Made by a program: the position numbers and the translations under genes
In this document: positions 33,508-44,235 of the stretch, piece by piece
How the letters are laid out: the number at the start of each line of letters is the position of its first letter
How positions within the stretch are numbered: the stretch's first letter is position 1
Assembly: GCA_028693055.1 (NCBI GenBank)
Contig: JAQUWD010000009.1
Span: 25,592 to 89,591, forward strand
Reading direction: 5' to 3'
Source: Eubacteriales bacterium
GTDB taxonomy: Bacteria; Bacillota; Clostridia; Christensenellales; Aristaeellaceae
Length of the DNA stretch: 64,000 nucleotides
Notes under the pieces: model-generated
Database searches by the model: none
What the model was told of the DNA's origin: nothing
The model's input: only the letters and a program-made list of their open reading frames with translations

Positions 33508-33548
33508 GGCAACAAAAAAAACAGGCTTTCGCCTGTTTTTTTGTTGCC
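33508..33548. terminator. Bidirectional terminator, copy 2
   Basis: A long stem (ggcaac-A8-caggc / gcctg-T7-gttgcc) with a 4-nt loop. It is placed right after the stop of the oxidoreductase gene on the minus strand. Confidence 0.9.
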
Positions 33549-33551
33549 CTA

Positions 33552-34712
33552 TTAGATTTCAGGAATCTGGATTTCAATCTCGTGTCCCACCTCGGCAGAC
33601 TTGCAGATGCCGTCGATGATGGCCTGATTATACAAAATCTGGCTGGTAGGAACGGGCGCGGGCGTATGGTTTAAAATTGCGTCTAGGAAGGAGCGAATCT
33701 TTCGATCGAATAGACCGGGCTCGCCCATGGGGATAATCGGGATTTCCGTAACCACCTGTTCGCCAGCCACGTCATGGTACAGCTTCATGGGGCCGCCCAC
33801 TGTACCGTTCCAGCATTCGGTGGAAGGAATGCGCAATGCGCCCTTCTTGCCCAGAATAACCGTATCACCCGGCGTATCCAGATGCATTGCCCACGCGATA
33901 CGGAAGTCCAGAATGATTCCGCCCTCCAAGCGAATAAAGGCGGCGGCAAAATCGTCAACATTAAACCGCTTGGCGTTTTCCTCCGCCGTGTGGTACATGT
34001 CAGAATACTGGGTGGCGGGGTTGGTGCCAAAGAAATTAGAGGTATAGCCCGTAATGGTCAGCGGCTTCGGATAGCCAATGGCGTTGAGCACCATATCCAG
34101 CGAATAGCAGCCGATATCGCCCAACGCGCCAATGCCCGCTGTCTTTTTCTCGATAAAGGTACTATTGGGAATACCGCGCCGACGACCGCCGCCGGTCTGA
34201 ATGTAGTAAATCTCACCCAGCTCGCCGGACTCCACGATCTTCTTGATCATCTGCATGTTTACGTCCATCCGGGGCTGGAAGCCAATGGACAGGAGCTTTC
34301 CGCTGGCTTTCTCGACCCGGACAAGCTCGGCGGCTTCCTCTAGCGTAACGGTCATGGGTTTTTCCAGCAGCACATTCACGCCCGCCTCCAAGGCGGCAAT
34401 GGCGCACTCTGCATGGGTAGTGTTGTAGGTGCAGATGGATACGCCGTCCAGCTCCTTCTCGGCAGCCAGCAGTGCCTTGTGATCGGGATAAAAACGCACG
34501 CCCTCCACACCGTACTGCTTAGCAAATTTCTCTGCCTTGCCGGGAATTAAATCTGCCATCGCCACCACTTCAACGTCCGGCATATGCAGATAGCTTTCAA
34601 TATGGGCTTCGGCAATCCAGCCGGTGCCGATAATACCGATTTTTAGTTTGCGGTCATAGGTGCGTTCGTCCCGCGCCATAGGGGTATAATTACTCAATAC
34701 CGTATCGCTCAT
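33552..34712 (-). CDS. Gfo/Idh/MocA family NAD(P)-dependent oxidoreductase
   Basis: A 386-aa enzyme. The N-terminal Rossmann fold has GIIGTGWIAEAHI (about 26-38). The family EKP motif (LLEKPMTVT, about 115-123) and a C-terminal alpha/beta domain with GDIGCYSLDMVLNAIG (catalytic His replaced by Tyr or nearby residue) follow. It oxidises or reduces a sugar, inositol or sugar acid. It is 15 nt downstream of a sugar isomerase-like gene under a divergent AraC regulator, which fits a small carbohydrate-utilisation operon. Confidence 0.88.
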   Translation of the reverse strand: MSDTVLSNYTPMARDERTYDRKLKIGIIGTGWIAEAHIESYLHMPDVEVVAMADLIPGKAEKFAKQYGVEGVRFYPDHKALLAAEKELDGVSICTYNTTHAECAIAALEAGVNVLLEKPMTVTLEEAAELVRVEKASGKLLSIGFQPRMDVNMQMIKKIVESGELGEIYYIQTGGGRRRGIPNSTFIEKKTAGIGALGDIGCYSLDMVLNAIGYPKPLTITGYTSNFFGTNPATQYSDMYHTAEENAKRFNVDDFAAAFIRLEGGIILDFRIAWAMHLDTPGDTVILGKKGALRIPSTECWNGTVGGPMKLYHDVAGEQVVTEIPIIPMGEPGLFDRKIRSFLDAILNHTPAPVPTSQILYNQAIIDGICKSAEVGHEIEIQIPEI

Positions 34713-34727
34713 TTTCCATTCCTCCTG

Positions 34728-35549
34728 TTATTTCAGTCCAAGCTTCTTTAGGGTTTCAATGCTCATTTCTGCCGCCTCCAAGGGAGTGCGGCCCACGGAC
34801 ATATCCTGCTCCACGATGAACCAATCGGCGCCGCTTTCAATACCGGCCGTTAGCAGGCTCTCCACATCCTGACAGCCATGACCAACCGGACGGAATTCAA
34901 AGCTGCTGACCGCCTTCTTTTCGTTCTCGTCTAAGCCGATTAGAGCGTAGGGAGTAGCCTCGCCCTTGCGTCCTACATAGTCCTTCAAATGGATAATGGG
35001 GCAGCGTCCGGCATATTTACGGATATAAGCGGCGGGATCCTCACCGGCATATTTCACCCAGCAGGTATCCAGCTCGGTCTTTAGCAGATCCTCAGGCACG
35101 GCATGATATAGGAAATCAAGACCGTACTCGTCGCTGAGCTTCACAAACTCGAAATCATGATTATGATAAAGCAGCGTCATGCCCGCTTCCTTCATCAGGC
35201 GTGCAAAGCGGTGAATCACCGCAATAGCATGGCCGAAGCCTGCCGCGCCGGGGCGCATGGTCTCATCCAAATAAGGCACGGCGATATATTTGCAGCCGAT
35301 CGCCTGATGATAGGCGATGATGCCAAACATATCCGCCTCAATGCTCACAAAAGGCACATGGCTGGAAATAGCAATTAAGCCATGCTTTTTCAACAGCTCT
35401 GCTACCTCCTGAGCGGTATGACCGTAAAAACCGGCGAACTCCACGCCGTCATAACCCATTTTCTTTAGGCTGGCAAGAACGCTGTCCAAATCCTTTTCCG
35501 CTTCCTCGCGGGCAGAATATACCTGATACCCAATCGGACGTTTTTCCAT
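34728..35549 (-). CDS. Xylose isomerase-like TIM-barrel sugar epimerase/isomerase
   Basis: A 273-aa AP-endonuclease-2-type TIM barrel. Metal-ligand positions are visible in LLYHNHDFEF, ELDTCWVKYAG (Asp), IIHLKDYVG (His/Asp) and FIVEQDMS (Glu). This family includes inosose dehydratase, hydroxypyruvate isomerase and 3-keto-sugar epimerases. GGAGGTGC precedes the start. Pairing with the Gfo/Idh/MocA enzyme suggests oxidation followed by isomerisation or epimerisation of the same sugar. Confidence 0.85.
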   Translation of the reverse strand: MEKRPIGYQVYSAREEAEKDLDSVLASLKKMGYDGVEFAGFYGHTAQEVAELLKKHGLIAISSHVPFVSIEADMFGIIAYHQAIGCKYIAVPYLDETMRPGAAGFGHAIAVIHRFARLMKEAGMTLLYHNHDFEFVKLSDEYGLDFLYHAVPEDLLKTELDTCWVKYAGEDPAAYIRKYAGRCPIIHLKDYVGRKGEATPYALIGLDENEKKAVSSFEFRPVGHGCQDVESLLTAGIESGADWFIVEQDMSVGRTPLEAAEMSIETLKKLGLK

Positions 35550-35581
35550 TTCCGGGGCACCTCCAAATTCTTTATGCCCAT

Positions 35582-35610
35582 ATTATAACTTTTCAGGGCT
35601 TCCCTGTCGC
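35582..35610 (-). promoter_or_regulatory. Promoter of the isomerase-oxidoreductase operon
   Basis: Minus-strand GCGACA and TATAAT at 17-bp spacing. The spacer contains a short inverted repeat (aagccctg), and the site lies within the divergent gap shared with the AraC-type regulator. Confidence 0.55.
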
Positions 35611-35672
35611 GCCATAACATGATATACTTGTGCCAAAATACGCTATCTCGCACAAGGGAGAGGGAGCAAGCC

Positions 35673-36473
35673 ATGGAAGAATACTACGAGCTGCACAGAG
35701 ATGAAATGAACCGTACCTACGGCTGGCACTCCACAAACGACTATTGCGTCGCCCATTTTCACAGCAGCATTGAAATGCTCTATGTGGAAAGCGGCTCCAT
35801 CGTCGCGCTACAAAACGGAGTGTCCTATCACGTGCTGCCCGGACATATGATTGTCAATTCCTGCTATGATATCCATAGCTATCTGACCCCTGAGCATTCA
35901 CGCTCGATGATCGTGATTATTCCATTAGCGACGGTGCCCGCGCTTGGGCAGCAATTAGAGCACAATCATTTTGCAAAAAGCGACGTGGATCTGCGACAGC
36001 TGCCGGAGGTAGTGCAGCTTATGAAAATGCTGTCGGAGCCTGCGAACCGCGACCAGCTTTGCTATATGAACAGCCTGGGACAGGCGGCGCTAGCCCTGCT
36101 GATTGCACGCATCGGCCTAGTTCCCAACGAAATCAACGCGGAAGCCAACTTAATCAAGCGTATCCTAAAATACTTACAGGCTCATAAAGAAGAGCCGCTT
36201 ACCGTAACCTCGGTAGCGGCCCATTTCGGATACAGTGCCGGACGATTTTCCCATATTTTTAACGAGCGTGTTGGCTGTCCCCTGACCCGTTATGTGAACA
36301 ATCTGCGCTGCCGCAACGCTCAGCAGCTGATGCAGACGTCCGACGCGCCCCTTACGGAAATCGCGGAGCTATGTGGATTTTCCAGCATCCGCACCTTCCA
36401 TCGGGTCTATCGCGAGGTCATCGGCGAAACGCCGCGCTTAACGAAAAGAGCGTCTGTGGGGCAAAAGGAATAA
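35673..36473 (+). CDS. AraC-family transcriptional regulator
   Basis: A 266-aa regulator. An N-terminal cupin-like sensor domain (VAHFHSSIEMLYVESGS near 28-45) is followed by a double helix-turn-helix (about 170-262; VTSVAAHFGYSAGRFSHIF and EIAELCGFSSIRTFHRVYRE). It is divergent from the isomerase/oxidoreductase operon that it probably controls. The start is chosen for AGGGAG at 35659-35666. Its last 67 bp overlap the opposite-strand NUDIX gene. Confidence 0.9.
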   Translation: MEEYYELHRDEMNRTYGWHSTNDYCVAHFHSSIEMLYVESGSIVALQNGVSYHVLPGHMIVNSCYDIHSYLTPEHSRSMIVIIPLATVPALGQQLEHNHFAKSDVDLRQLPEVVQLMKMLSEPANRDQLCYMNSLGQAALALLIARIGLVPNEINAEANLIKRILKYLQAHKEEPLTVTSVAAHFGYSAGRFSHIFNERVGCPLTRYVNNLRCRNAQQLMQTSDAPLTEIAELCGFSSIRTFHRVYREVIGETPRLTKRASVGQKE

Positions 36474-36805
36474 TGGCAAAGCTCTTCGGGCGATACCCAT
36501 GCCGCTTTACCATGCACCCGTAGCGCAAGCTCGGTTCCCCCATCAGGGATAGCCTCCACAAAGGCGAAATGGATCGCTCTTTCCGGCGTTTTCTCATCCC
36601 ATTCCCAGAGGATGCGTCCGGGTAGAACTCGCAGCTCCAGCTCCTCCAGCAACTCACGTTCCAAGCAACGTTGAAAGCTTTCCCCCGGCTCGCGTTTGCC
36701 GCCGGGGAATTCCCACAGTCCCTCCAGTGCGCCCTTGCGGCGGCAAATAAGCACGCGGCCCCGGTCGTCCCAAACAACGCCAGCCGCTACCTCAATCCAT
36801 TGCAT
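36407..36805 (-). CDS. NUDIX hydrolase (MutT-like)
   Basis: A 132-aa protein with a complete NUDIX box GGKREPGESFQRCLERELLEEL (about 36-57) after FPGG. The N-terminal (d)NTP-binding features resemble 8-oxo-dGTP diphosphatase, which cleans the nucleotide pool. It shares 67 bp in antisense with the end of the AraC gene. It lies 10 nt after the tgt stop, so it is probably last in the tgt transcript. Confidence 0.85.
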   Translation of the reverse strand: MQWIEVAAGVVWDDRGRVLICRRKGALEGLWEFPGGKREPGESFQRCLERELLEELELRVLPGRILWEWDEKTPERAIHFAFVEAIPDGGTELALRVHGKAAWVSPEELCHYSFCPTDALFVKRGVSPMTSR

Positions 36806-36815
36806 TTGGGCCCTC

Positions 36816-38632
<1,817 letters not shown>

Positions 38633-38640
<8 letters not shown>

Positions 38641-39505
38641 GAGGAATCCACCGGGCGGTAGCGCCGCAGGGCAGCACGCCGCCACTGGTAACCGTCAGCG
38701 CAAGCTCGGCTGCTTCCGCCTTGCCGCCGTAACGACCGCACAGACAGCGTTGCGCGATATTTTGAAGCACGCATGCGGAAAAGCCCGTGGTGTAACCGTT
38801 GATCAGAAAAAACAGCGGCTTGTTGGATAAGGCTTGGGCGCATAGATCCACCAGATCAAACAGCTCGTTTTCCAGCTTCCAAACCTCGCCGTTAGGGCCG
38901 CGGCCATAGCTGGGCGGATCCATCAAAATGCCTTCGTAACGGTTGCCTCGCCGCAGCTCCCGCTGCACAAAGGCTTTCGCATCCTCGATGATAAACCGGG
39001 TGCTATCCTCGGAGATTCCGCTTAAATCGCGGTTTTCCTTAGCCCACAGCACCATCCCCTTAGCCGCGTCCACATGGGTCACGTGGGCGCCTGCCGCCGC
39101 GCAAGCCAACGTCGCGCCGCCGGTATAGGCAAACAGGTTCAGAATTTTCGGCGGCTGCTTCCACGTACCCGCCGCTGCAATTCGTTCCCTCATAAACTGC
39201 CAGTTGGCCGCCTGCTCCGGGAAAAGTCCCGTATGCTTAAACCCGGTGGGCTTCACATAAAACTTCAAATCTCCCAGCGTCATCGTCCAGCGCTCGGGCA
39301 ATCTGTCCCGGAAGCTCCAATGCCCGCCGCCGCTTTCCGAGCGGTCATAGGTTGCCTGGGCTCGTTCCCACAGCTTGGGCTCGGCCTTGGGCCAGATTAC
39401 CTGCGGGTCTGGTCGGCGCAGAATAATTTTTCCCCAGCGCTCCAGCTTTTCGCCGTCGCCGGTATCCAGCACCTCATAATCCCGCCATTGGTCGCATATA
39501 TACAT
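38633..39505 (-). CDS. Class I SAM-dependent methyltransferase (RlmI/RlmK-like)
   Basis: A 290-aa enzyme. A short N-terminal beta domain is followed by the Rossmann core LNLFAYTGGATLACAAAGA (motif I, about 128-146), acidic VDAAK and motif IV DPPSYGRG. This places it with PF10672-type RNA methyltransferases such as RlmI/RlmL/RlmK. AAGGAG selects Met at 39505. The gene heads the RluA-tgt-NUDIX series. Confidence 0.85.
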
Positions 39506-39530
39506 GAATGAACTCCTTATCATACGAATA

Positions 39531-39670
39531 CGGGGCTGTACCGCGAAGAGGAACGCTGGGCGGCTCCGCCTCCCAAACCCGCCGCATAAGGGCTATGCCC
39601 TTATGTATCCCATCCATTGCCCATCAAAGGCGGACAATGGATGATAGCGTCTCTTCGTGATACTGTCCCG
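39531..39670. repeat. Structured palindromic intergenic element
   Basis: Long imperfect terminal inverted repeats (39531-39557 and 39646-39670, roughly 20 of 25 positions pairing) enclose three smaller hairpins, including cataag...cttatg at 39585-39605 and ccattg...caatgg at 39614-39640. The whole can fold as one branched structure. There is no open frame. It may be a MITE-like repeat or a non-coding RNA. Confidence 0.55.
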
Positions 39671-39707
39671 TTATTTAGTAGCTGTGTGCAGTGAATCCTC
39701 AAATAAA

Positions 39708-40949
39708 TCAGTGTAGCTCCAACAGCTTTTTCTTGAGATCGCTCTCCATGGTGGCCAATTCCTTCTCAGCCTCCAAGCGCTTGGTGCGGCCGTCGTCGTG
39801 AATCTTCATGACCTCGTTGATGGTATCCATCAAGCTTTGGTTGGTCTGCTTCAAGGTATCCAGATCAATAATGCCGCGCTCAGCCTCCTGAGCTGTAGCA
39901 ATGGTGCCCACCTTTAACGCTTCGGCGTTCTTCTTCAGCAGATCGTTGGTCATATCGGTTACGGCGGTCTGCGCCTTCAGAGCCTGTTGACTGCGATGCA
40001 TGCCTAGCGCGATCACAATCTGGCTCTTCCAGAGGGGCAAGGTGTTGGACAGCGTGCTCTGAATCCGCTCCACCAGCAGACTGTCGTTATTTTGCAGCAA
40101 GCGAATTTGGGGAGCCATTTGTAGCGCAACCTGACGGGTCAGCTTCAAGTCGTGAAGCTTTTTCTCAAAGCGGTCGCAATTGGCGGATAGATCGTTGGCG
40201 CGCTGAGCGTCCATCGCGTCGCCGGTTTCTAGCGCCTTTTTCTTCAAGGTTTCCAGCTCGCCCTCCCGGACCTCTTTCAATTTCTGTTCGCCGGCGATGA
40301 TGTACATGGTCAGCTCTTTAAAGTACTGCGTGTTCATATCATACAGATGGTTGAACATGCTCACGTCTTTCAAAAGCTGCACCTGATAGCCTTCCAGCTC
40401 GGTGGCGATGGTGTCTACATTCGCGTCCACCTTGTTATACTTGGTCTGCATATCGCTGACAGCCTTTTCGGCGTTCCAGAAGATGCCAGCCAATCCCTTG
40501 GGTTTTTCGGCAGCGGAGCCGAAGCCCTTGATTTCGTTTACGAGGTTGACCAGCATATTTCCCACTTCGCCGCTATCCTTGGTACGAACGGTTTCCAGCG
40601 CGCTATCGCTGAAGTCGGCAATTTTCTTTTGCGCGTCCGCTCCATAAAGCAGCACGTGATCCGTGTTGTTTACGTCGATCTTCTGCACAAAATCCTGAAT
40701 ATTCTTTTTATCCTGCTCCGTCAGCATGGAGGTGTCCATTTCCTGCACCGCTTGGGAAGCGACCTGAGCCACGGCGGCGGCACTGGGGGTCTCAGCCGTG
40801 GCTGTAGCGGTAGCCTGCTCTAGCTTTTTAGCGGCTTCTTCCAAAGCGTCCTGCTCCTTTACGGAAGAGGAATCACCAAAGGTCAGCACGGGCGCTTCGT
40901 GGGTTTCAGGGGTCTCGGCAACGCTGTTTTCATTGATATCAGTCATCAT
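39708..40949 (-). CDS. TelA-family (toxic anion resistance-type) protein
   Basis: A 413-aa helical, coiled-coil-rich cytoplasmic protein. It matches TelA/KlaA-like proteins (LYDMNTQYFKELTMYIIAGEQ-type core, then QMAPQIRLLQNNDSLLVERIQ near 280). The family was named from tellurite resistance but probably has an envelope-stress role. A low-complexity Ala/Glu N-terminus precedes the domain. It follows the XpaC-like gene by 32 nt, a common pairing. GGAGGATCCC lies before the tandem ATG codons. Confidence 0.85.
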   Translation of the reverse strand: MMTDINENSVAETPETHEAPVLTFGDSSSVKEQDALEEAAKKLEQATATATAETPSAAAVAQVASQAVQEMDTSMLTEQDKKNIQDFVQKIDVNNTDHVLLYGADAQKKIADFSDSALETVRTKDSGEVGNMLVNLVNEIKGFGSAAEKPKGLAGIFWNAEKAVSDMQTKYNKVDANVDTIATELEGYQVQLLKDVSMFNHLYDMNTQYFKELTMYIIAGEQKLKEVREGELETLKKKALETGDAMDAQRANDLSANCDRFEKKLHDLKLTRQVALQMAPQIRLLQNNDSLLVERIQSTLSNTLPLWKSQIVIALGMHRSQQALKAQTAVTDMTNDLLKKNAEALKVGTIATAQEAERGIIDLDTLKQTNQSLMDTINEVMKIHDDGRTKRLEAEKELATMESDLKKKLLELH

Positions 40950-40981
40950 GGGATCCTCCTTGCAATTGCATCGTATATTTC

Positions 40982-42031
40982 TTATGATTCCTTTTCCTGC
41001 TGGGGCGCTTGAGCCATAGCCTGACCGCCGAAGCTGGGGTACATTTCACCGCTTAAGGTAGGCACCTGAGGAATATGCTGCGCCGCTTGCGTTTGCGCGT
41101 TATCGACCTCGCTGCGAACGCCGCTATCCTGTTGCCAGGCGGGTATCGGGGCGCTCTGAGCGGTGGCTGCCGTGTTCACCTTCTGCGCCTGAGCGGCAGC
41201 GGCTTGGGCGGCTTGTTTGCGCTGCTCTACGGCAGCCTGTGCAGCCATATCAAGCTTTGCAGCTTGTTTGGCTTGCTCGGCGGCTAGCTCCAAATCGCTT
41301 TCCGTCAAGCCGTCCCGCTTCAGCATTTGCTCCAGCACATCAATGTCGGTGGTGATATCCAACACATCGTCTTTGTACAGGTTCGTCAACAGCTTTTGAC
41401 AGCCGGTGATCACTACGCCCAGCGCATCGTCGATGCGCAGCCGCGCCTGCTCCATTTCGCTGCTTTTGAGGCTACGCTGTCCAAGAATCCGATAGCTTTT
41501 CACCATCTTCAAGGTAGTAGGAAGATAGTAGTCCATAAACTTACGAATCTGAGACGCCTTCGCCGGTTTCTCATAAACCGCCTGAAACAGCTCGGAGCAC
41601 AGTTTTTCCAGCTGATTGAGCTTGTTCGTCAGGGATTCGTCGGGAATCTTTGCGTTTTCCTCGCGAATCTCCATAATCATCTCCCGGCCTTTATTAAGCA
41701 AGGTATCTACCTCGCTATTGCCGGTATTGCCCTTGATTTTCTCAAGGCTGTCCTGCTTGCGGCGCTCTTCCTCCCGAGCACGCTCCTCCGCCTCGCGCTG
41801 GGCAGCTTGACGGGCTTCCTCTTCCTGCTTGCGCCGCTGCTCCTTGGTGCTTAGGTCAAGGCCCTGAGCCATCGTGCCGAAAATTTTGCTTACAAAGGAA
41901 CTAAGCGCCAAAATGATGCCAAGCCCAATAATCCCGTGGATATTGAAGATAGACGCTAGCACAATAAACGTAATGCCAAAGGACACAGCGCTGGTTCGCT
42001 TGCCCTTCCTCTTTTTATTCCCATTGCTCAT
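40982..42031 (-). CDS. XpaC-family membrane protein
   Basis: A 349-aa protein. Basic N-terminus, two hydrophobic segments (about 16-55), then a charged coiled coil (EEEARQAAQREAEERAREEE region) and the XpaC helical domain (about 130-260). The Ala/Gln-rich tail ends in QEKES. XpaC proteins are encoded with TelA in Firmicutes, function unknown. The start at 42031 is preceded by AGAAGGAG. Confidence 0.82.
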   Translation of the reverse strand: MSNGNKKRKGKRTSAVSFGITFIVLASIFNIHGIIGLGIILALSSFVSKIFGTMAQGLDLSTKEQRRKQEEEARQAAQREAEERAREEERRKQDSLEKIKGNTGNSEVDTLLNKGREMIMEIREENAKIPDESLTNKLNQLEKLCSELFQAVYEKPAKASQIRKFMDYYLPTTLKMVKSYRILGQRSLKSSEMEQARLRIDDALGVVITGCQKLLTNLYKDDVLDITTDIDVLEQMLKRDGLTESDLELAAEQAKQAAKLDMAAQAAVEQRKQAAQAAAAQAQKVNTAATAQSAPIPAWQQDSGVRSEVDNAQTQAAQHIPQVPTLSGEMYPSFGGQAMAQAPQQEKES

Positions 42032-42088
42032 TCCGGTTTCTCCTTCTGCCTTCCCTGCGCTTTGGCGCTTTGCTTGATAACGCTTTGA

Positions 42089-42117
42089 ATTATAGCATAG
42101 ATTCCTCCCGGTGAAAA
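42089..42117 (-). promoter_or_regulatory. Promoter of the xpaC-telA operon
   Basis: Extended -10 TGCTATAAT and a partial -35 TTTTCA at 17 bp on the minus strand. The rest of the gap to 42524 holds AT-rich sequence with T-tracts. I see no gene in it, and only a weak TATAGT (42394-42399) as a possible plus-strand -10. Confidence 0.55.
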
Positions 42118-42524
42118 GGAAAACTCGACTGAAAGCCGCTATATCCACGCTGAAAGTTTGATTAAGATTTGCTGAAAAACCCAATGTCAAAGGCTGTTTT
42201 TCCTTGCTACGACTCAAAAAGTGATTTTTTCTTTTTTAGAAGCTCATGAGAAGAAGCGGATTCGAGTTTTCAAGGTGTTTCACTTCATAACGCCTCCATG
42301 TTCGTTGACGAGCGTCATGTGTTTCATTGTTGCTTAAGCAAAAAATGTTCTGTATCCATCAATAACTGTGTAGCTCTAAAAAACAAAAAAGGCTATAGTA
42401 AGGATGATCGATATCGAGTCTACGAAAAGCATTACCTTTATGCCAAAGTCTTACGCATCGGACGTTGCTTTAATAGCAATGCATGCAAAACATCTTCTGC
42501 TGATAGCAGTAAGGAGGAACCGAT

Positions 42525-43289
42525 ATGGAATTTACGCTTTCTCAAAAAGAAGAAATACTCAACCTGTATGACAAAATGCGCGTAACGGATGTGCGCGACG
42601 GTATGGACTGGATGGGCTTTCACCATTATGGAACAATGAGTGAGAAAATGCGCCCTCTTTGGCCAACAAAGGCGATGGGGTTTGCAAAGACCAGCCGTTA
42701 TATTCCCTATGATCGTCCTGTGCCTCAAGGTGCGGTAGGCGATAAGTATACCGAATGGTCCAATTGGTTTTATAAAGAAGTATGTGTCTATCCGTGGATG
42801 GACGAAGCGCAGAAGTATGACATGTTCGTTATCGATCAGTCCAATCTGAGCGTAGGCTTGATGGGCTCTATGAACTCCCTAATGCCTTTGGTACTGAAGG
42901 GCGCCATCGGCTATGTGATCGACGGCGGTATCCGCGATACCGACGAAGTGATCGACGAACAAATCCCTGTATGGAGCAAGAAGCGTATCCAACCGATGGA
43001 TCAAGCGCGTATCCAATATGAGAATCACAACTGTAAGATCAACTGCGATGGCGTTTGCGTCAATCCCGGGGATCTAGTGGTTGCAGACGGGGATGGCGTC
43101 ATTGTGGTTCCTTCGGACGTTATCTATGATGTGGCCAAATATGCCGCACAGGAAATGAATAATGACAAGCCCGCCCGGAAGTGGTTGTACCTACGCCGCG
43201 GTCTGGATTTCGACGGCAGCGTTGACGTGCAGCTTAGCCCTGAAATGATTGATAAGTATGACAAGCAATTCGGTTATACCGATAAATAA
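42525..43289 (+). CDS. RraA-like family protein, paralog 1
   Basis: A 254-aa protein of the RraA/HMG-aldolase superfamily (often misnamed dimethylmenaquinone methyltransferase). The fold signature includes VTDVRDGMDWMG (about 20-31) and the substrate-site GGIRDTDEV (134-142; Arg137/Asp138 match the catalytic Arg-Asp of 4-hydroxy-4-methyl-2-oxoglutarate aldolase). The metal/phosphate strand DGDGVIVVP is also present. AAGGAGGAACC precedes the start. It clearly resembles the gene at 46044. Probably a C-C lyase or decarboxylase on an oxo-acid. Confidence 0.82.
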   Translation: MEFTLSQKEEILNLYDKMRVTDVRDGMDWMGFHHYGTMSEKMRPLWPTKAMGFAKTSRYIPYDRPVPQGAVGDKYTEWSNWFYKEVCVYPWMDEAQKYDMFVIDQSNLSVGLMGSMNSLMPLVLKGAIGYVIDGGIRDTDEVIDEQIPVWSKKRIQPMDQARIQYENHNCKINCDGVCVNPGDLVVADGDGVIVVPSDVIYDVAKYAAQEMNNDKPARKWLYLRRGLDFDGSVDVQLSPEMIDKYDKQFGYTDK

Positions 43290-43365
43290 TCTCTTTGCTA
43301 GAGCGCAGAGCGCCGTCTACAGCGACGCCCTGCGCTATGCTCGCTTTGCAAAGGGAGGATGCGGT

Positions 43366-44214
43366 ATGAACGGCGATGAATCCACCGGTCTTACCCGGAT
43401 AGACCTTCGAGAGATTGCCCAGGTGGATATGGCGCTGTTGCATGAGAACATGCCCTGCGGCCGCTCCTTGCATAAGGAGTGGGAAATCGTTCACGTGCAT
43501 TATGGCGGCTTTGACGTTATGGTAGATGATATGCAAATCACGTTGACTGCGGGGCAAACGCTTTTCTTGGGCGCCTTTACCATCCATGAATTCATGCCGC
43601 CGAAAGAAGCGCTGGAAGCATTCCGGATAAAGCTGCTGCCGGAATGGGCCGAAGCGCCGTTTTGGTGCGTGCAGGAGCGTGATCGTTTTCGTCGTTTCCG
43701 CTCGGATACCTTTGTGGTGGAAAAGGACAAACGGCTAGAGCTTGTTTTTCAAGAGCTTCAGAAAGAGGCGACAGCCTATCTTGGTCTTGCAAACGTGATG
43801 CGCATCATAGCGCTACTGACGGCGGAGCCGTCGCTGATCATACATTCCCTGTCCAGTAGTGCTGGAATGGCCGGACGTTTGCCCGATACGATGGAATTTC
43901 TCCATCAGCATTGTCGAGAACCACTAACCTTAGGTGATTTAGCGTCATACATGAATATGAGTGAAAGTCACTGTTCCCGGTTTTTTCACCAAATGACAGG
44001 CGTAACATTTACGGAATGCCTCAATACGCTTCGCATTAGCGATGCACGGCATCTACTAAGCAGAAGCAATCTAAGCGTGATCGAAATCGCACAAGAGGTT
44101 GGCTACTCCTGTATACAGACCTTTAACCGGGTGTTTCGCAGAAACTGCGGGCAGACGCCATCAGAGTATCGCGATAACATCCGCGCATCGGTGCGGCAGC
44201 AGGCGAACAACTAA
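43366..44214 (+). CDS. AraC-family transcriptional regulator
   Basis: A 282-aa regulator. An N-terminal cupin domain (EWEIVHVHYGGFDVMVDD) is followed by a C-terminal double helix-turn-helix (LGDLASYMNMSESHCSRFFH and IEIAQEVGYSCIQTFNRVF). AAGGGAGG sets the start; the longer frame overlapping the RraA-like gene is rejected. It lies between the RraA-like and MFS genes and probably controls this island. Confidence 0.9.
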   Translation: MNGDESTGLTRIDLREIAQVDMALLHENMPCGRSLHKEWEIVHVHYGGFDVMVDDMQITLTAGQTLFLGAFTIHEFMPPKEALEAFRIKLLPEWAEAPFWCVQERDRFRRFRSDTFVVEKDKRLELVFQELQKEATAYLGLANVMRIIALLTAEPSLIIHSLSSSAGMAGRLPDTMEFLHQHCREPLTLGDLASYMNMSESHCSRFFHQMTGVTFTECLNTLRISDARHLLSRSNLSVIEIAQEVGYSCIQTFNRVFRRNCGQTPSEYRDNIRASVRQQANN

Positions 44215-44235
44215 CAAAGCAACGAGGAAAACGGG

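Noticed and set aside
42298..42585. 95-aa frame upstream of the first RraA-like gene
   Set aside because: It overlaps the real start out of frame, is rich in Cys/Lys without pattern and lacks a ribosome-binding site.
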